Shown piece after piece: positions 1 to 5,725 of a stretch of 35,837 nucleotides of DNA. Position numbers and translations under genes: made by a program. Numbering within the stretch: position 1 is the first letter of the stretch; the number at the start of each line of letters is the position of its first letter. Source of the stretch: Candidatus Pacearchaeota archaeon (GTDB lineage Archaea; Nanobdellota; Nanobdellia; Pacearchaeales; GW2011-AR1); assembly GCA_018304325.1 (NCBI GenBank), contig JAGVWM010000001.1, positions 1 through 35,837 of the forward strand, written 5' to 3'. The notes beneath the pieces were generated by a model. It was given only the letters and a program-made list of their open reading frames with translations. It ran no database searches and had not been told where the DNA came from.

Positions 1-126
1 CTCAATAATTATTTTATCTCCATTTCTTATTATTAGAAGTTTATCTCCTTCATTAAATCCATTTCTTAATTCAGAAGGTATAACTACCTGTCCTTTAGAA
101 CTAAGCTTTACTATTTCAAATTCCAT
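1..126 (-). CDS. AbrB/SpoVT-type DNA-binding protein, C-terminus outside the window
   Basis: The first 42 residues are visible and the rest lies beyond position 1. They follow the swapped-hairpin AbrB/MazE pattern: a short strand, then 'KLSSKGQVVIPSELR', then 'GDKLLII'. This family binds DNA as a dimer. In archaea it occurs as an antitoxin or as a stand-alone regulator, and the missing C-terminus would decide between these. The ATG at 126 is chosen because a TATA box lies about 25 nt upstream, which predicts a leaderless mRNA. No toxin partner is visible, but it could lie to the left of the window. The family call is firm; the role is unknown. Confidence 0.85.
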   Translation of the reverse strand, partial: MEFEIVKLSSKGQVVIPSELRNGFNEGDKLLIIRNGDKIIIE

Positions 127-146
127 AGTAAGACGTGCCTTACCAG

Positions 147-156
147 ATATATAAAT
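147..156 (-). promoter_or_regulatory. TATA box of the AbrB-type gene
   Basis: Read on the minus strand this is ATTTATATAT, centred about 25 nt before the ATG at 126. The spacing predicts that transcription starts at or next to the start codon. Confidence 0.6.
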
Positions 157-211
157 CTTCTGCAAGTTAAAAAATAAAAGAATAAAGAAAAAAAGAGAAA
201 TAAACAATAAA

Positions 212-862
212 TTAAGCACACCTACAAACCAAACCTAAAGTTGAATTTGTTCTAGATGTAAAGTATTGGCTACATTGTTGTGGTGAGTAAATCCTTAAAT
301 TAGCATTCCTTTCAGCAACTTCATCATAAGCACTTAAAGTTCCAGCAGTTACACAAACCTTTCCATATCTACTACACTCTTGATTACAACTACTATTTGT
401 ATTAAGAGGAATACCTGCTACAACTAAAGAAGCTTTGTTCAATCTATCAATAGTTTTTTCTGCAACGACATTTTCACACAAACTTGCAGTCAATGTTACT
501 CTTAGCCTTCTCAAAGACTCATCGCTGCTTTTTATGTAAATACTCACACCAAGTATTTCTTTACTTGATCCCTCTCTTATTTCTATACTATCAGACCAGC
601 CACTAATATTTGTGACTTTTATTGTAGCAAAATTATCATTAGCAGCTACAAGACTGATATTGTATATACTATCTAAAAGAGTTACATCTAAAGAAGGTTT
701 ATCTAAAGAGTTTAAATTAACTTGCTTCCTTTCACATCCAGGAGTTGAAGAGGTGCTACCAAAGACGGCATTGCCAGTTATATTACTTCCAACAATTCCT
801 GCTAATAAGCCAATAATTAATGCTACACCAATAACAATCCATAAAGAATTATTTTTATTCAT
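212..862 (-). CDS. Membrane-anchored surface protein, cysteine-rich C-terminus
   Basis: A 216-residue protein with a short charged N-terminus (MNKNNS) and one hydrophobic segment at about residues 8-27. The rest should lie outside the cell, so it looks like an N-anchored surface or secreted protein. The exterior part carries several N-x-S/T sites and seven cysteines, most of them in the last 70 residues, ending in C-R-C-A, which suggests disulphides. A Shine-Dalgarno site (GGAGGTG on the minus strand, 875-881) stands about 12 nt before the ATG, so this gene probably has a leader. I recognise no domain. The N-terminal layout, a helix followed by 'SNITGNAVF', resembles exported proteins often seen in DPANN archaea. 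Function unknown. Confidence 0.75.
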   Translation of the reverse strand: MNKNNSLWIVIGVALIIGLLAGIVGSNITGNAVFGSTSSTPGCERKQVNLNSLDKPSLDVTLLDSIYNISLVAANDNFATIKVTNISGWSDSIEIREGSSKEILGVSIYIKSSDESLRRLRVTLTASLCENVVAEKTIDRLNKASLVVAGIPLNTNSSCNQECSRYGKVCVTAGTLSAYDEVAERNANLRIYSPQQCSQYFTSRTNSTLGLVCRCA

Positions 863-929
863 ATATATTTATCCACACCTCCTTTCAAATCTTTAAAAAT
901 TTATTTAAATTTAAAATGTTAAAGAAAAG

Positions 930-941
930 ATATATATATAT
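930..941 (+). promoter_or_regulatory. TATA box of the glutaredoxin-like gene
   Basis: A run of alternating A and T centred at about 935. It is only 16 nt from the ATG at 951 but 25 nt from the in-frame ATG at 960, which favours the latter as the true start. Confidence 0.55.
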
Positions 942-959
942 TTCGATTTTATGATTCAC

Positions 960-1244
960 ATGAAACTAGAGCTTTATTCTCGTCCAAATTGTAAAGAAGC
1001 TGAGAAAATAAAATATTTTCTTAATAAAAATAATCTGCCATTCAAAGAAATTATTACAGAAACTCCTATAAAAGATTCAAAAATACCAAAAAATCCGTTC
1101 TTTCAAGAAAAAGAATGTAGTCTTTTAAAAATAATAAGAAGCCATGGAATAAGCATTGTCTCGTATTATGATGAATTTCGTTTAAATCAAGAAATTATAG
1201 AGCATATTAAAAAATACAATGCTTATGTTGAAACCCCAAAATAA
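960..1244 (+). CDS. Glutaredoxin/thioredoxin-fold protein with a degenerate active site
   Basis: The first strand and helix (KLELYSRPNCKEAEKIKYFL) fit glutaredoxin, where this turn normally holds C-P-Y-C. Here it reads R-P-N-C, leaving a single cysteine in the second position, and the usual cis-proline V-P motif later in the fold is not recognisable. A normal dithiol mechanism is therefore unlikely; a monothiol or binding role is possible. An ATG at 951 would add three residues, but the TATA box spacing points to 960 (94 residues). The gene ends 6 nt before the bud32 stub at 1251, suggesting it once formed an operon with bud32. The fold is moderately supported; the function is unknown. Confidence 0.6.
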   Translation: MKLELYSRPNCKEAEKIKYFLNKNNLPFKEIITETPIKDSKIPKNPFFQEKECSLLKIIRSHGISIVSYYDEFRLNQEIIEHIKKYNAYVETPK

Positions 1245-1267
1245 TTTATTATGAAAATGAAATTAAA

Positions 1268-1302
1268 AAAACCTCAAATAATTCAGCAAGGAGCAGAAGC
1301 AA
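1268..1302 (+). repeat. Direct repeat, left copy (flanks hicBA)
   Basis: A 35-bp segment inside the bud32 stub, repeated at 1781-1815 with one substitution. The two copies start 513 bp apart and bracket the HicBA module. Confidence 0.9.
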
Positions 1303-1304
1303 AA

Positions 1305-1312
1305 TTTATAAA
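1305..1312 (+). promoter_or_regulatory. TATA box of the hicBA operon
   Basis: TTTATAAA centred 25 nt before the hicB ATG at 1334. It lies in the diverged tail of the bud32 stub, so the module has its own promoter. Confidence 0.65.
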
Positions 1313-1333
1313 CATTAAAAACTAAGAAGAAAA

Positions 1334-1540
1334 ATGGAAATTAAAATTATATTAGAAGAACAAGAAGATGGAGGGTATACAGTATATGTTCCTTCGCTTC
1401 CTGGATGCATTTCTCAGGGAGAAACAATAGATGAAGCTGTAGCTAACATAAAAGAAGCAATAGAATTGTATTTAGAAGCAGATGAAAATGAAATAGTTAT
1501 CTATAAAGATAACATAAAGGAAAAAGTCATTCAAATATGA
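1334..1540 (+). CDS. hicB: HicB-family antitoxin
   Basis: The 68-residue protein is a HicB partial RNase H fold: 'EEQEDGGYTVYVPSLPGC' followed by 'SQGETIDEAVANIKEAI'. The family binds and blocks HicA, and often represses its own promoter. This copy has no added C-terminal DNA-binding domain, so repression would need help from HicA or another factor. The ORF is preceded by a TATA box at 25 nt and overlaps hicA by 4 nt (ATGA), the antitoxin-first order common for short archaeal and cyanobacterial HicBA pairs. Family and partnership are clear. Confidence 0.93.
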   Translation: MEIKIILEEQEDGGYTVYVPSLPGCISQGETIDEAVANIKEAIELYLEADENEIVIYKDNIKEKVIQI

Positions 1541-1755
1541 AATTACCTCAAATTTCTGGTAAAGAATTGATTAAAAAACTTAGGAAATTTGGTTTTGTTG
1601 TTACAAGACAAAAAGGTTCTCATATAAGATTAGAAAAAAATTTCGAACATAAAACAATAAAAATAACAGTTCCAAACCATCCAATCCTTAAATTAGGAAC
1701 TTTACACCAAATAATTAAATCAGCAGAGTTAACTCCCGAAGAGCTTTTTTCTTAA
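1537..1755 (+). CDS. hicA: HicA-family mRNA interferase toxin
   Basis: A 72-residue protein with the double-stranded-RNA-binding-like HicA fold. It opens with 'LPQISGKELIKKLRKFGF', carries the G-S-H catalytic motif with His29, and has 'ITVPNHPILKLGTLHQIIK' at the C-terminal helix. HicA toxins cleave mRNA independently of ribosomes. All recognisable active-site features are intact, so the toxin should work. It overlaps hicB by 4 nt, and its stop codon is 14 nt before the bud32 ATG. Expression of the essential bud32 gene may therefore now depend on read-through from the toxin operon. Confidence 0.93.
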   Translation: MKLPQISGKELIKKLRKFGFVVTRQKGSHIRLEKNFEHKTIKITVPNHPILKLGTLHQIIKSAELTPEELFS

Positions 1756-1769
1756 CTAATATTTCTAAA

Positions 1770-2402
1770 ATGGTTACTCAAAAACCTCAAATAATTCAGC
1801 AAGGTGCAGAAGCAATTATAATTAAAGAAGGAAATTATGTAATAAAAGATAGAATAAAAAAATCTTACAGGATTCAAGAAATAGATGAAAAGCTTAGAAA
1901 AACAAGAACTAAAAGAGAAATAAATTTATTAGAAAAAGCATCTAAAATAATAAACTCTCCAAAACCATTACCTGATAAAAATAAATTTGAGATAAAAATG
2001 CCTTATATTAAAGGAAAAAAACTTTCAGAACATTTAGATAAACTACCAAAAGAATTAGCAAAAGAAACATGTAAAAAAATTGGACAAAGCATAGCAAAAC
2101 TTCATGATAACAATATAATTCATGGAGATTTAACAACTTCAAATATTATTTTAACTGTAGAAAATAAAAAATCAGAAGTCTGGTTTATTGACTTTGGCTT
2201 GGGATTTAATTCTATGAGAGAAGAGGACAAAGCAGTTGATTTACATTTAATAAAACAAGCTTTGGAAGCAAAACATTTTTCTAATTGGGAAAATTACTGG
2301 AAGTTTATAGAGTCAGGATATAAATTTTATAAAAATTCGGACAAAGTTCTGGATAAACTTAAAAAAGTAGAATCCAGGGGGAGATATAAAGAAAAATACT
2401 AA
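1770..2402 (+). CDS. bud32: Bud32 protein kinase/ATPase of the KEOPS complex
   Basis: A 210-residue small atypical kinase (piD261/PRPK). The catalytic loop HGDLTTSN is at residues 118-125 with Asp120, the metal motif DFG at 141-143, then the family marker D-K-A-V-D-L at 153-158. The protein ends in R-G-R-Y-K-E-K-Y, the basic C-terminal tail typical of Bud32. Bud32 supports Kae1 in making t6A37 on ANN-decoding tRNAs in the cytoplasm. In many archaea it is fused to Kae1; here it stands alone and Kae1 is not in the window. The first 15 codons are copied in the stub at 1251. No separate promoter with good spacing is visible, so transcription with hicBA is likely. Confidence 0.94.
   Translation: MVTQKPQIIQQGAEAIIIKEGNYVIKDRIKKSYRIQEIDEKLRKTRTKREINLLEKASKIINSPKPLPDKNKFEIKMPYIKGKKLSEHLDKLPKELAKETCKKIGQSIAKLHDNNIIHGDLTTSNIILTVENKKSEVWFIDFGLGFNSMREEDKAVDLHLIKQALEAKHFSNWENYWKFIESGYKFYKNSDKVLDKLKKVESRGRYKEKY
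1781..1815 (+). repeat. Direct repeat, right copy (start of intact bud32)
   Basis: Matches 1268-1302 at 34 of 35 positions. This copy belongs to the intact bud32 gene. Confidence 0.9.
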
Positions 2403-2598
2403 TTTAACTCTATATCTTCTTCAGTGTCTAAATTAGAACAATTAATAATATAAAAATAAATTTATAATAATATAATTAATCATTCTTAAATTAGGAAAAG
2501 TTATTGAAATATTACTTATTATTAATTACTATATTACCAATTAACATAATTCTCACACAATGAAAAAGAAAAAGGGAAAATCAAGAAAATAAGTAAAG

Positions 2599-2639
2599 CT
2601 CCAAATTACAGCAAGCTGTGGGATTTCTTTTTAATTAAA
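2599..2639. repeat. Solo hairpin element, compact relative of the 4580-4815 element
   Basis: Contains ACAGC-AA-GCTGT with flanks. Positions 2608-2639 equal 4784-4815 over 32 bp, while the left flank (AAGCTCC plus an AT-rich spacer) resembles 4580-4590. The element therefore looks like the two ends of the larger element joined with the interior lost. The rest of 2403-2681 is AT-rich and shows no convincing gene. Confidence 0.7.
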
Positions 2640-2681
2640 TAATAAATGGTATTTAAAAGTTATTGAATAAATGAGTTTTAT

Positions 2682-2753
2682 AGCCCTGCCAGGATTCGAA
2701 CCTGGGTCACAAGCTCCAAAGGCTCGTAGACTTGACCGCTATCCTACAGGGCT
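2682..2753 (-). tRNA. tRNA-Gln (anticodon TTG)
   Basis: On the minus strand this is a full 72-nt cloverleaf. The acceptor AGCCCTG pairs with CAGGGCT. The D arm GGAT/GTCT contains G-U wobbles. The anticodon stem CGAGC/GCTTG encloses loop CTTTGGA, in which positions 34-36 read TTG. The T arm is CCAGG-TTCGAAT-CCTGG. The variable region is short (TGAC). No intron is present and the 3' CCA is not encoded. It would read CAA codons. The weak D stem is the only odd point. Confidence 0.95.
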
Positions 2754-2875
2754 ATATTAAAACCTAAATTTAGAGCATTAAAAAATCTTACTATTATGCA
2801 AATTACTCAAAAATTCCAAGAAATAAACCAAAACCAAATCTTTAAAAACCAAGAAAAAGAAAGAAGAATGTAAAA

Positions 2876-3241
2876 ATGGTAAAAAAAGCTTCAACTAAAG
2901 TAAACAAAGAAAAAACAACTGAAAGAGCTAAATTAGAAGACATTGAAAAAATAATTGTAGATCTTGGTAAAAAGGGGTTGACTCCGTCTAAAATAGGAAT
3001 TGAATTGAAAAAAAATTACGGAGTAGATAAAATTAAAACTCTTGGGGCAAGTATAACTAAAATCCTTGAAAAAAATAAAGTTAATCATGATAATGATTTA
3101 AAAACAGTAGGTAAAAAAATATCAAAATTAGAAGGGCATATAAGCAAAAACAAACAAGACAAAAGAGCTAAAAGAGAGCTTGTCAAATTTGTTGGATTAA
3201 GAAGAAAGCTTGAAATCTACGAATCAAAAAAGAATAAATAA
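2876..3241 (+). CDS. rps15: Small ribosomal subunit protein uS15
   Basis: 121 residues. The archaeal/eukaryotic N-terminal extension region contains 'GLTPSKIGIELKKNYGV', the conserved loop of archaeal S15. The C-terminal helical core ends with the rRNA-binding part 'AKRELVKFVGLRRKLEIYE'. Archaeal uS15 is usually near 150 residues; here the extreme N-terminus is shortened and replaced by a lysine-rich stretch. The protein binds 16S rRNA at the central domain junction. A TATA-like TTTAAAAA (2840-2847) lies about 32 nt upstream. The recJ-like gene starts 14 nt after its stop, an arrangement seen in other archaea, so the two are likely co-transcribed. Confidence 0.92.
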   Translation: MVKKASTKVNKEKTTERAKLEDIEKIIVDLGKKGLTPSKIGIELKKNYGVDKIKTLGASITKILEKNKVNHDNDLKTVGKKISKLEGHISKNKQDKRAKRELVKFVGLRRKLEIYESKKNK

Positions 3242-3255
3242 ACTAAACAAAGAGG

Positions 3256-4572
3256 ATGATAAAAGCAATAAAAGAATTTGCTTATCAATTCCTTAAGGAA
3301 ACTAAAAACACACCAATAAAGGTCATAAGTCACCATGACACTGATGGGATAACCTCAGCATCAATAATTACAAAAACTTTGCAAAGACTTGACCTTGAAT
3401 TTTCCTTGACAATTGTTAAGCAATTAGAAGAATCAGTAATAAAGGAGCTTCCTGAAGGGCATGTAATACTTTTTGTAGACCTTGCATCAAATAGCTTTAA
3501 TTACATAAAAGAAATAAAAAATAAAGTCTTTATTTTAGACCATCATGAGATAAATTCTGAAATACCTGAAAATGTTTCTATAATAAACCCGCATCTATTT
3601 AATGAAGAAGAAATAAGTGGGGCTGGACTTGCATACTTATTTGCAAAGGAAATGAGTGAAGAAAATACAGATTTGGCATATTTAGCTATTATAGGGATGG
3701 TCGGAGATCAGATGGATAAAAATATTGGTAAAATATATAATCAAATTTTAAAAGATGCAAGTATAGAAGTAAAAAAGGGGGTTACACTATATCCTGCCAC
3801 AAGACCATTAAATAAAATACTAGAATATAGTTCAGACATATTTATCCCAGAAGTAACAGGTTCTTCAGAAGGTTCTGCAAACTTTCTAAGAGACATTGGT
3901 ATAGGGACAATAAATGGCCAATATAAAAGTATAATTGATTTAAATGAAGAAGAGACGTCTAAACTAATAACAGCCATAACAGTTCACAAGACAGATAATG
4001 GATCTACCGAAGATCTAATAGGAAATATATTTTTAATAAATTTTTTTAATCGTTTAGAAGATGCAAGGCAAATAAGTGCAATGGTTAATGCTTGCAGTAG
4101 GTTAGGAGAAAGTGCAGTAGCTATTTCATTTTGTTTACAAAAAAGAAGCTCCAAAGAAAAAGCCGATAGTATTTATACAAAACACAAACAAAACATAGTA
4201 AAAGCTCTAAATTCATTGCCAATATTAAAAAAAATAGAAAATGATAATTATGTAATAATAAACGCAGAAGATAAAATAAAAGATACTTTGATAGGGACAA
4301 TAGCAAGTATTATCTCAAATTCAAAAGAATACACTCAAGGAAAAGCTATAATTGCTATGGCTTATAATGAAGATAAAATAAAAGTATCTGCAAGAATGGT
4401 TGGCAAATCAGGAAGAAATGTTCGTGAGTTGTTAAATTCAGTAATAGACATAGTAGGTGGAGAAGTAGGCGGACACCATGCTGCTGCAGGAGCTTTACTT
4501 CAAAAAGACAAAGAAAATGAATTCATTGAAGAACTAAAAAAGAAACTGGAAATTAAGCTTGTTAAAGTTTAA
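3256..4572 (+). CDS. recJ: RecJ-like DHH-family single-strand exonuclease
   Basis: 438 residues with the DHH phosphoesterase motifs in order: HHDTDG at 26-31, V-D-L-A at 74-77, DHH at 95-97, G-D-Q at 150-152, and the DHHA1 motif GGEVGGHHAAAGA near residues 400-412. These residues bind two metal ions for hydrolysis of single-stranded DNA or RNA ends. Archaeal members include GAN, which joins GINS and MCM at the replication fork, and relatives acting in repair and RNA decay; the sequence alone does not tell which. All catalytic positions look intact. The ATG follows AGAGG directly with no spacer, so it is probably translated by coupling to uS15. Confidence 0.9.
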   Translation: MIKAIKEFAYQFLKETKNTPIKVISHHDTDGITSASIITKTLQRLDLEFSLTIVKQLEESVIKELPEGHVILFVDLASNSFNYIKEIKNKVFILDHHEINSEIPENVSIINPHLFNEEEISGAGLAYLFAKEMSEENTDLAYLAIIGMVGDQMDKNIGKIYNQILKDASIEVKKGVTLYPATRPLNKILEYSSDIFIPEVTGSSEGSANFLRDIGIGTINGQYKSIIDLNEEETSKLITAITVHKTDNGSTEDLIGNIFLINFFNRLEDARQISAMVNACSRLGESAVAISFCLQKRSSKEKADSIYTKHKQNIVKALNSLPILKKIENDNYVIINAEDKIKDTLIGTIASIISNSKEYTQGKAIIAMAYNEDKIKVSARMVGKSGRNVRELLNSVIDIVGGEVGGHHAAAGALLQKDKENEFIEELKKKLEIKLVKV

Positions 4573-4622
4573 TCAAGTGAAGCTCCCAATCACAGCAAGC
4601 TGTGAGGCTTCCAAACGACGAA

Positions 4623-4778
4623 CTAAAAATCACTTAATTTTAACTGCTCTGTGTTTCTTCCTTGTTTTCTAATATAATTTCTGATTATATCTGAATTTAT
4701 TGCATATACTTTATGACAAGAATGTTGTAAATGTTCATACATATCAAAAAGAGATGGTATCAGTTTATAGTTTTTACC
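4623..4778 (-). pseudogene. C-terminal remnant of a transposase-like reading frame
   Basis: The open frame ends at a TAG at 4623-4625 and has no start codon of its own. The last part, 'SDIIRNYIRKQGRN', has the Y-I-x-x-Q pattern seen near the catalytic tyrosine helix of IS200/IS605 Y1 transposases. Upstream residues (KLIPSLFDMYEHLQHSCHK) are not recognised. The frame is closely framed by the two hairpins, in the position expected for the 3' end of a transposase gene. The similarity is short, so confidence is low. Confidence 0.4.
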
Positions 4779-4783
4779 CAGCC

Positions 4784-4815
4784 ACAGCAAGCTGTGGGAT
4801 TTCTTTTTAATTAAA
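4784..4815. repeat. 32-bp repeat shared with 2608-2639
   Basis: Identical over 32 bp to the solo hairpin element upstream of the tRNA, including the T-rich tail after the hairpin. Confidence 0.9.
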
Positions 4816-4819
4816 AAGA

Positions 4820-4828
4820 CTTTTAAAG
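4820..4828 (+). promoter_or_regulatory. TATA box of the aIF2-alpha/nop10 operon
   Basis: CTTTTAAAG centred 25 nt before the ATG at 4849, giving a leaderless mRNA. It begins 5 nt after the mobile-element remnant ends. Confidence 0.65.
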
Positions 4829-4848
4829 ACCCATTTTATCCTATAATA

Positions 4849-5556
4849 ATGGTAAATGAAATAAATTATCAAGAAGGAGACATAATACTTTGTAGAGTAA
4901 TTGACATAGTTAAAACAAATGTTTTTGTAGAAACTCTAGATGGTTTAAAGGGAAGTATAGTAATGAGTGAGATAGCTCCTGGTAGAATAAGAAATATAAG
5001 AGATTATGTTGTTCCAAATAAAATTATTGCATGTAAAGTAATGAGTATAAGAGATAACCATCTTTTTTTGAGTTTAAGAAGAGTAAAATTAAGTGAGCAA
5101 AAAGAAGTTTTAGAGTATTATAAAAAAGAAAAAAGTTATGAAGGAATAATCAAAACAATTTCAAAAAACTCTGAAGGAATAATCAAAAAAATAAATAAAA
5201 AATACTCATTAAGGGAATTTTTAGACGACTCAAAAGAAAATCCAAAAATACTGTTAGAATTTTTTACAGAAGAAGAAGCTGAAAAATTAGGGAAAATAAT
5301 CTCATCTAAAAAAGGTAAAGATAAAGAAATAAAAAAAGAGTTCTCAATGACATGTGTTTCTCCTAATGGGCTAGAAATAATAAAAAATATACTTGGAAAA
5401 TATGAAGGGATAAAATATCTTGGAAATTCAAATTATGTTATAACAAAAAAATCTCCAGATTTGAAAAAGGCTGATCAAGAAATAAGAGAAATTACTAAAA
5501 TAATAGAAGAAAGTGCTGAGAAATCAAAATGTACTTTTGTTCTGAAAAATAAGTAA
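4849..5556 (+). CDS. eif2a: Translation initiation factor aIF2, alpha subunit
   Basis: 235 residues. An N-terminal S1/OB domain spans about 7-80 (GDIILCRVIDI ... GLKGSIVMSEI ... LFLSLRRV), followed by a helical middle domain (SEQKEVLEYYKKEKSYEGI) and a C-terminal alpha/beta domain that ends in 'CTFVLKNK'. Archaeal aIF2-alpha is normally about 260-275 residues, so the helical domain appears shortened. With the beta and gamma subunits it carries initiator Met-tRNA to the small ribosomal subunit; the C-terminal domain contacts gamma. The nop10 gene follows after 6 nt, the same pairing found across archaea, which supports both calls. Confidence 0.93.
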   Translation: MVNEINYQEGDIILCRVIDIVKTNVFVETLDGLKGSIVMSEIAPGRIRNIRDYVVPNKIIACKVMSIRDNHLFLSLRRVKLSEQKEVLEYYKKEKSYEGIIKTISKNSEGIIKKINKKYSLREFLDDSKENPKILLEFFTEEEAEKLGKIISSKKGKDKEIKKEFSMTCVSPNGLEIIKNILGKYEGIKYLGNSNYVITKKSPDLKKADQEIREITKIIEESAEKSKCTFVLKNK

Positions 5557-5562
5557 GATAAA

Positions 5563-5688
5563 ATGTTATTAAAAAAATGCAAAAAAAAATCATGCAATAA
5601 TTACACCTTCAAAGACAAATGCCCAAAATGCAATTCAGACACAAAAGATGCTCATTATAAATTTAGAGAAAGATTTGTGAGAAAATAA
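5563..5688 (+). CDS. nop10: Nop10, H/ACA ribonucleoprotein subunit
   Basis: A 41-residue protein, shorter than the roughly 55-60 residues common in archaea. It has a four-cysteine zinc ribbon (Cys6, 11, 20, 23) and the helical tail 'DAHYKFRERFVRK' that matches the Nop10 linker and helix. The first knuckle reads C-x4-C where C-x2-C is usual. Nop10 joins Cbf5, Gar1 and L7Ae in guiding rRNA pseudouridylation. The ATG is 6 nt after the aIF2-alpha stop, the conserved archaeal gene order, and a hairpin/T-tract element follows. Confidence 0.88.
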   Translation: MLLKKCKKKSCNNYTFKDKCPKCNSDTKDAHYKFRERFVRK

Positions 5689-5725
5689 AAGGAGGTGTCA
5701 TAAGAAGAACCTTGGTTCTTTTTAT
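5688..5725. repeat. 38-bp dispersed repeat with a terminator-like hairpin
   Basis: Contains AAGAACC-TT-GGTTCTT (5705-5720) followed by a short T-tract on the plus strand, so it could end the aIF2-alpha/nop10 transcript. It overlaps the last base of the EndoQ stop codon on the other strand. The same 38 bp, with one substitution, occur at 24455-24492. Confidence 0.8.

Larger units (their letters stand above)
1251..1325 (+). pseudogene. Stub of bud32: duplicated first ~20 codons
   Basis: A 24-codon open frame reading MKMKLKKPQIIQQGAEAKF and then diverging to a stop. Its centre, K-PQIIQQGAEA, equals residues 5-15 of the full Bud32 beginning at 1770. At DNA level 35 bp (1268-1302) match 1781-1815 with one mismatch. 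The stub sits 6 nt after the glutaredoxin-like stop codon, the natural place for a co-transcribed bud32. The hicBA pair lies between stub and full gene. The simplest reading is that arrival of hicBA split or duplicated the 5' end of bud32 and left a broken copy upstream. The tail of the stub also holds the TATA box that serves hicB. Confidence 0.8.
4580..4815 (-). mobile_element. Decayed IS200/IS605-like element bounded by hairpins
   Basis: Both ends carry the same hairpin, CACAG-CAAG-CTGTG, at 4591-4604 and 4783-4796. On the minus strand the 4580-4612 end reads GGAAGCC, hairpin, GGGAGCTTC, which resembles the right ends of IS200/IS605-family elements. An open frame of about 52 codons lies between. 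The far end (4797-4815) runs straight into the aIF2-alpha promoter. Elements of this family move by single-strand transfer using such hairpins. Only a remnant is left here and no full transposase is present. The family call is inferred from end structure. Confidence 0.55.

Noticed and set aside
612-896. Plus-strand open frame of 94 codons over the surface protein gene
   Set aside because: It lies opposite a gene with signal anchor and ribosome site, has no promoter or family pattern, and its hydrophobic parts are reverse-strand echoes.
2560-2592. Ten-codon frame MKKKKGKSRK before the solo hairpin
   Set aside because: Too short and only lysine-rich by base composition; no promoter with proper spacing.
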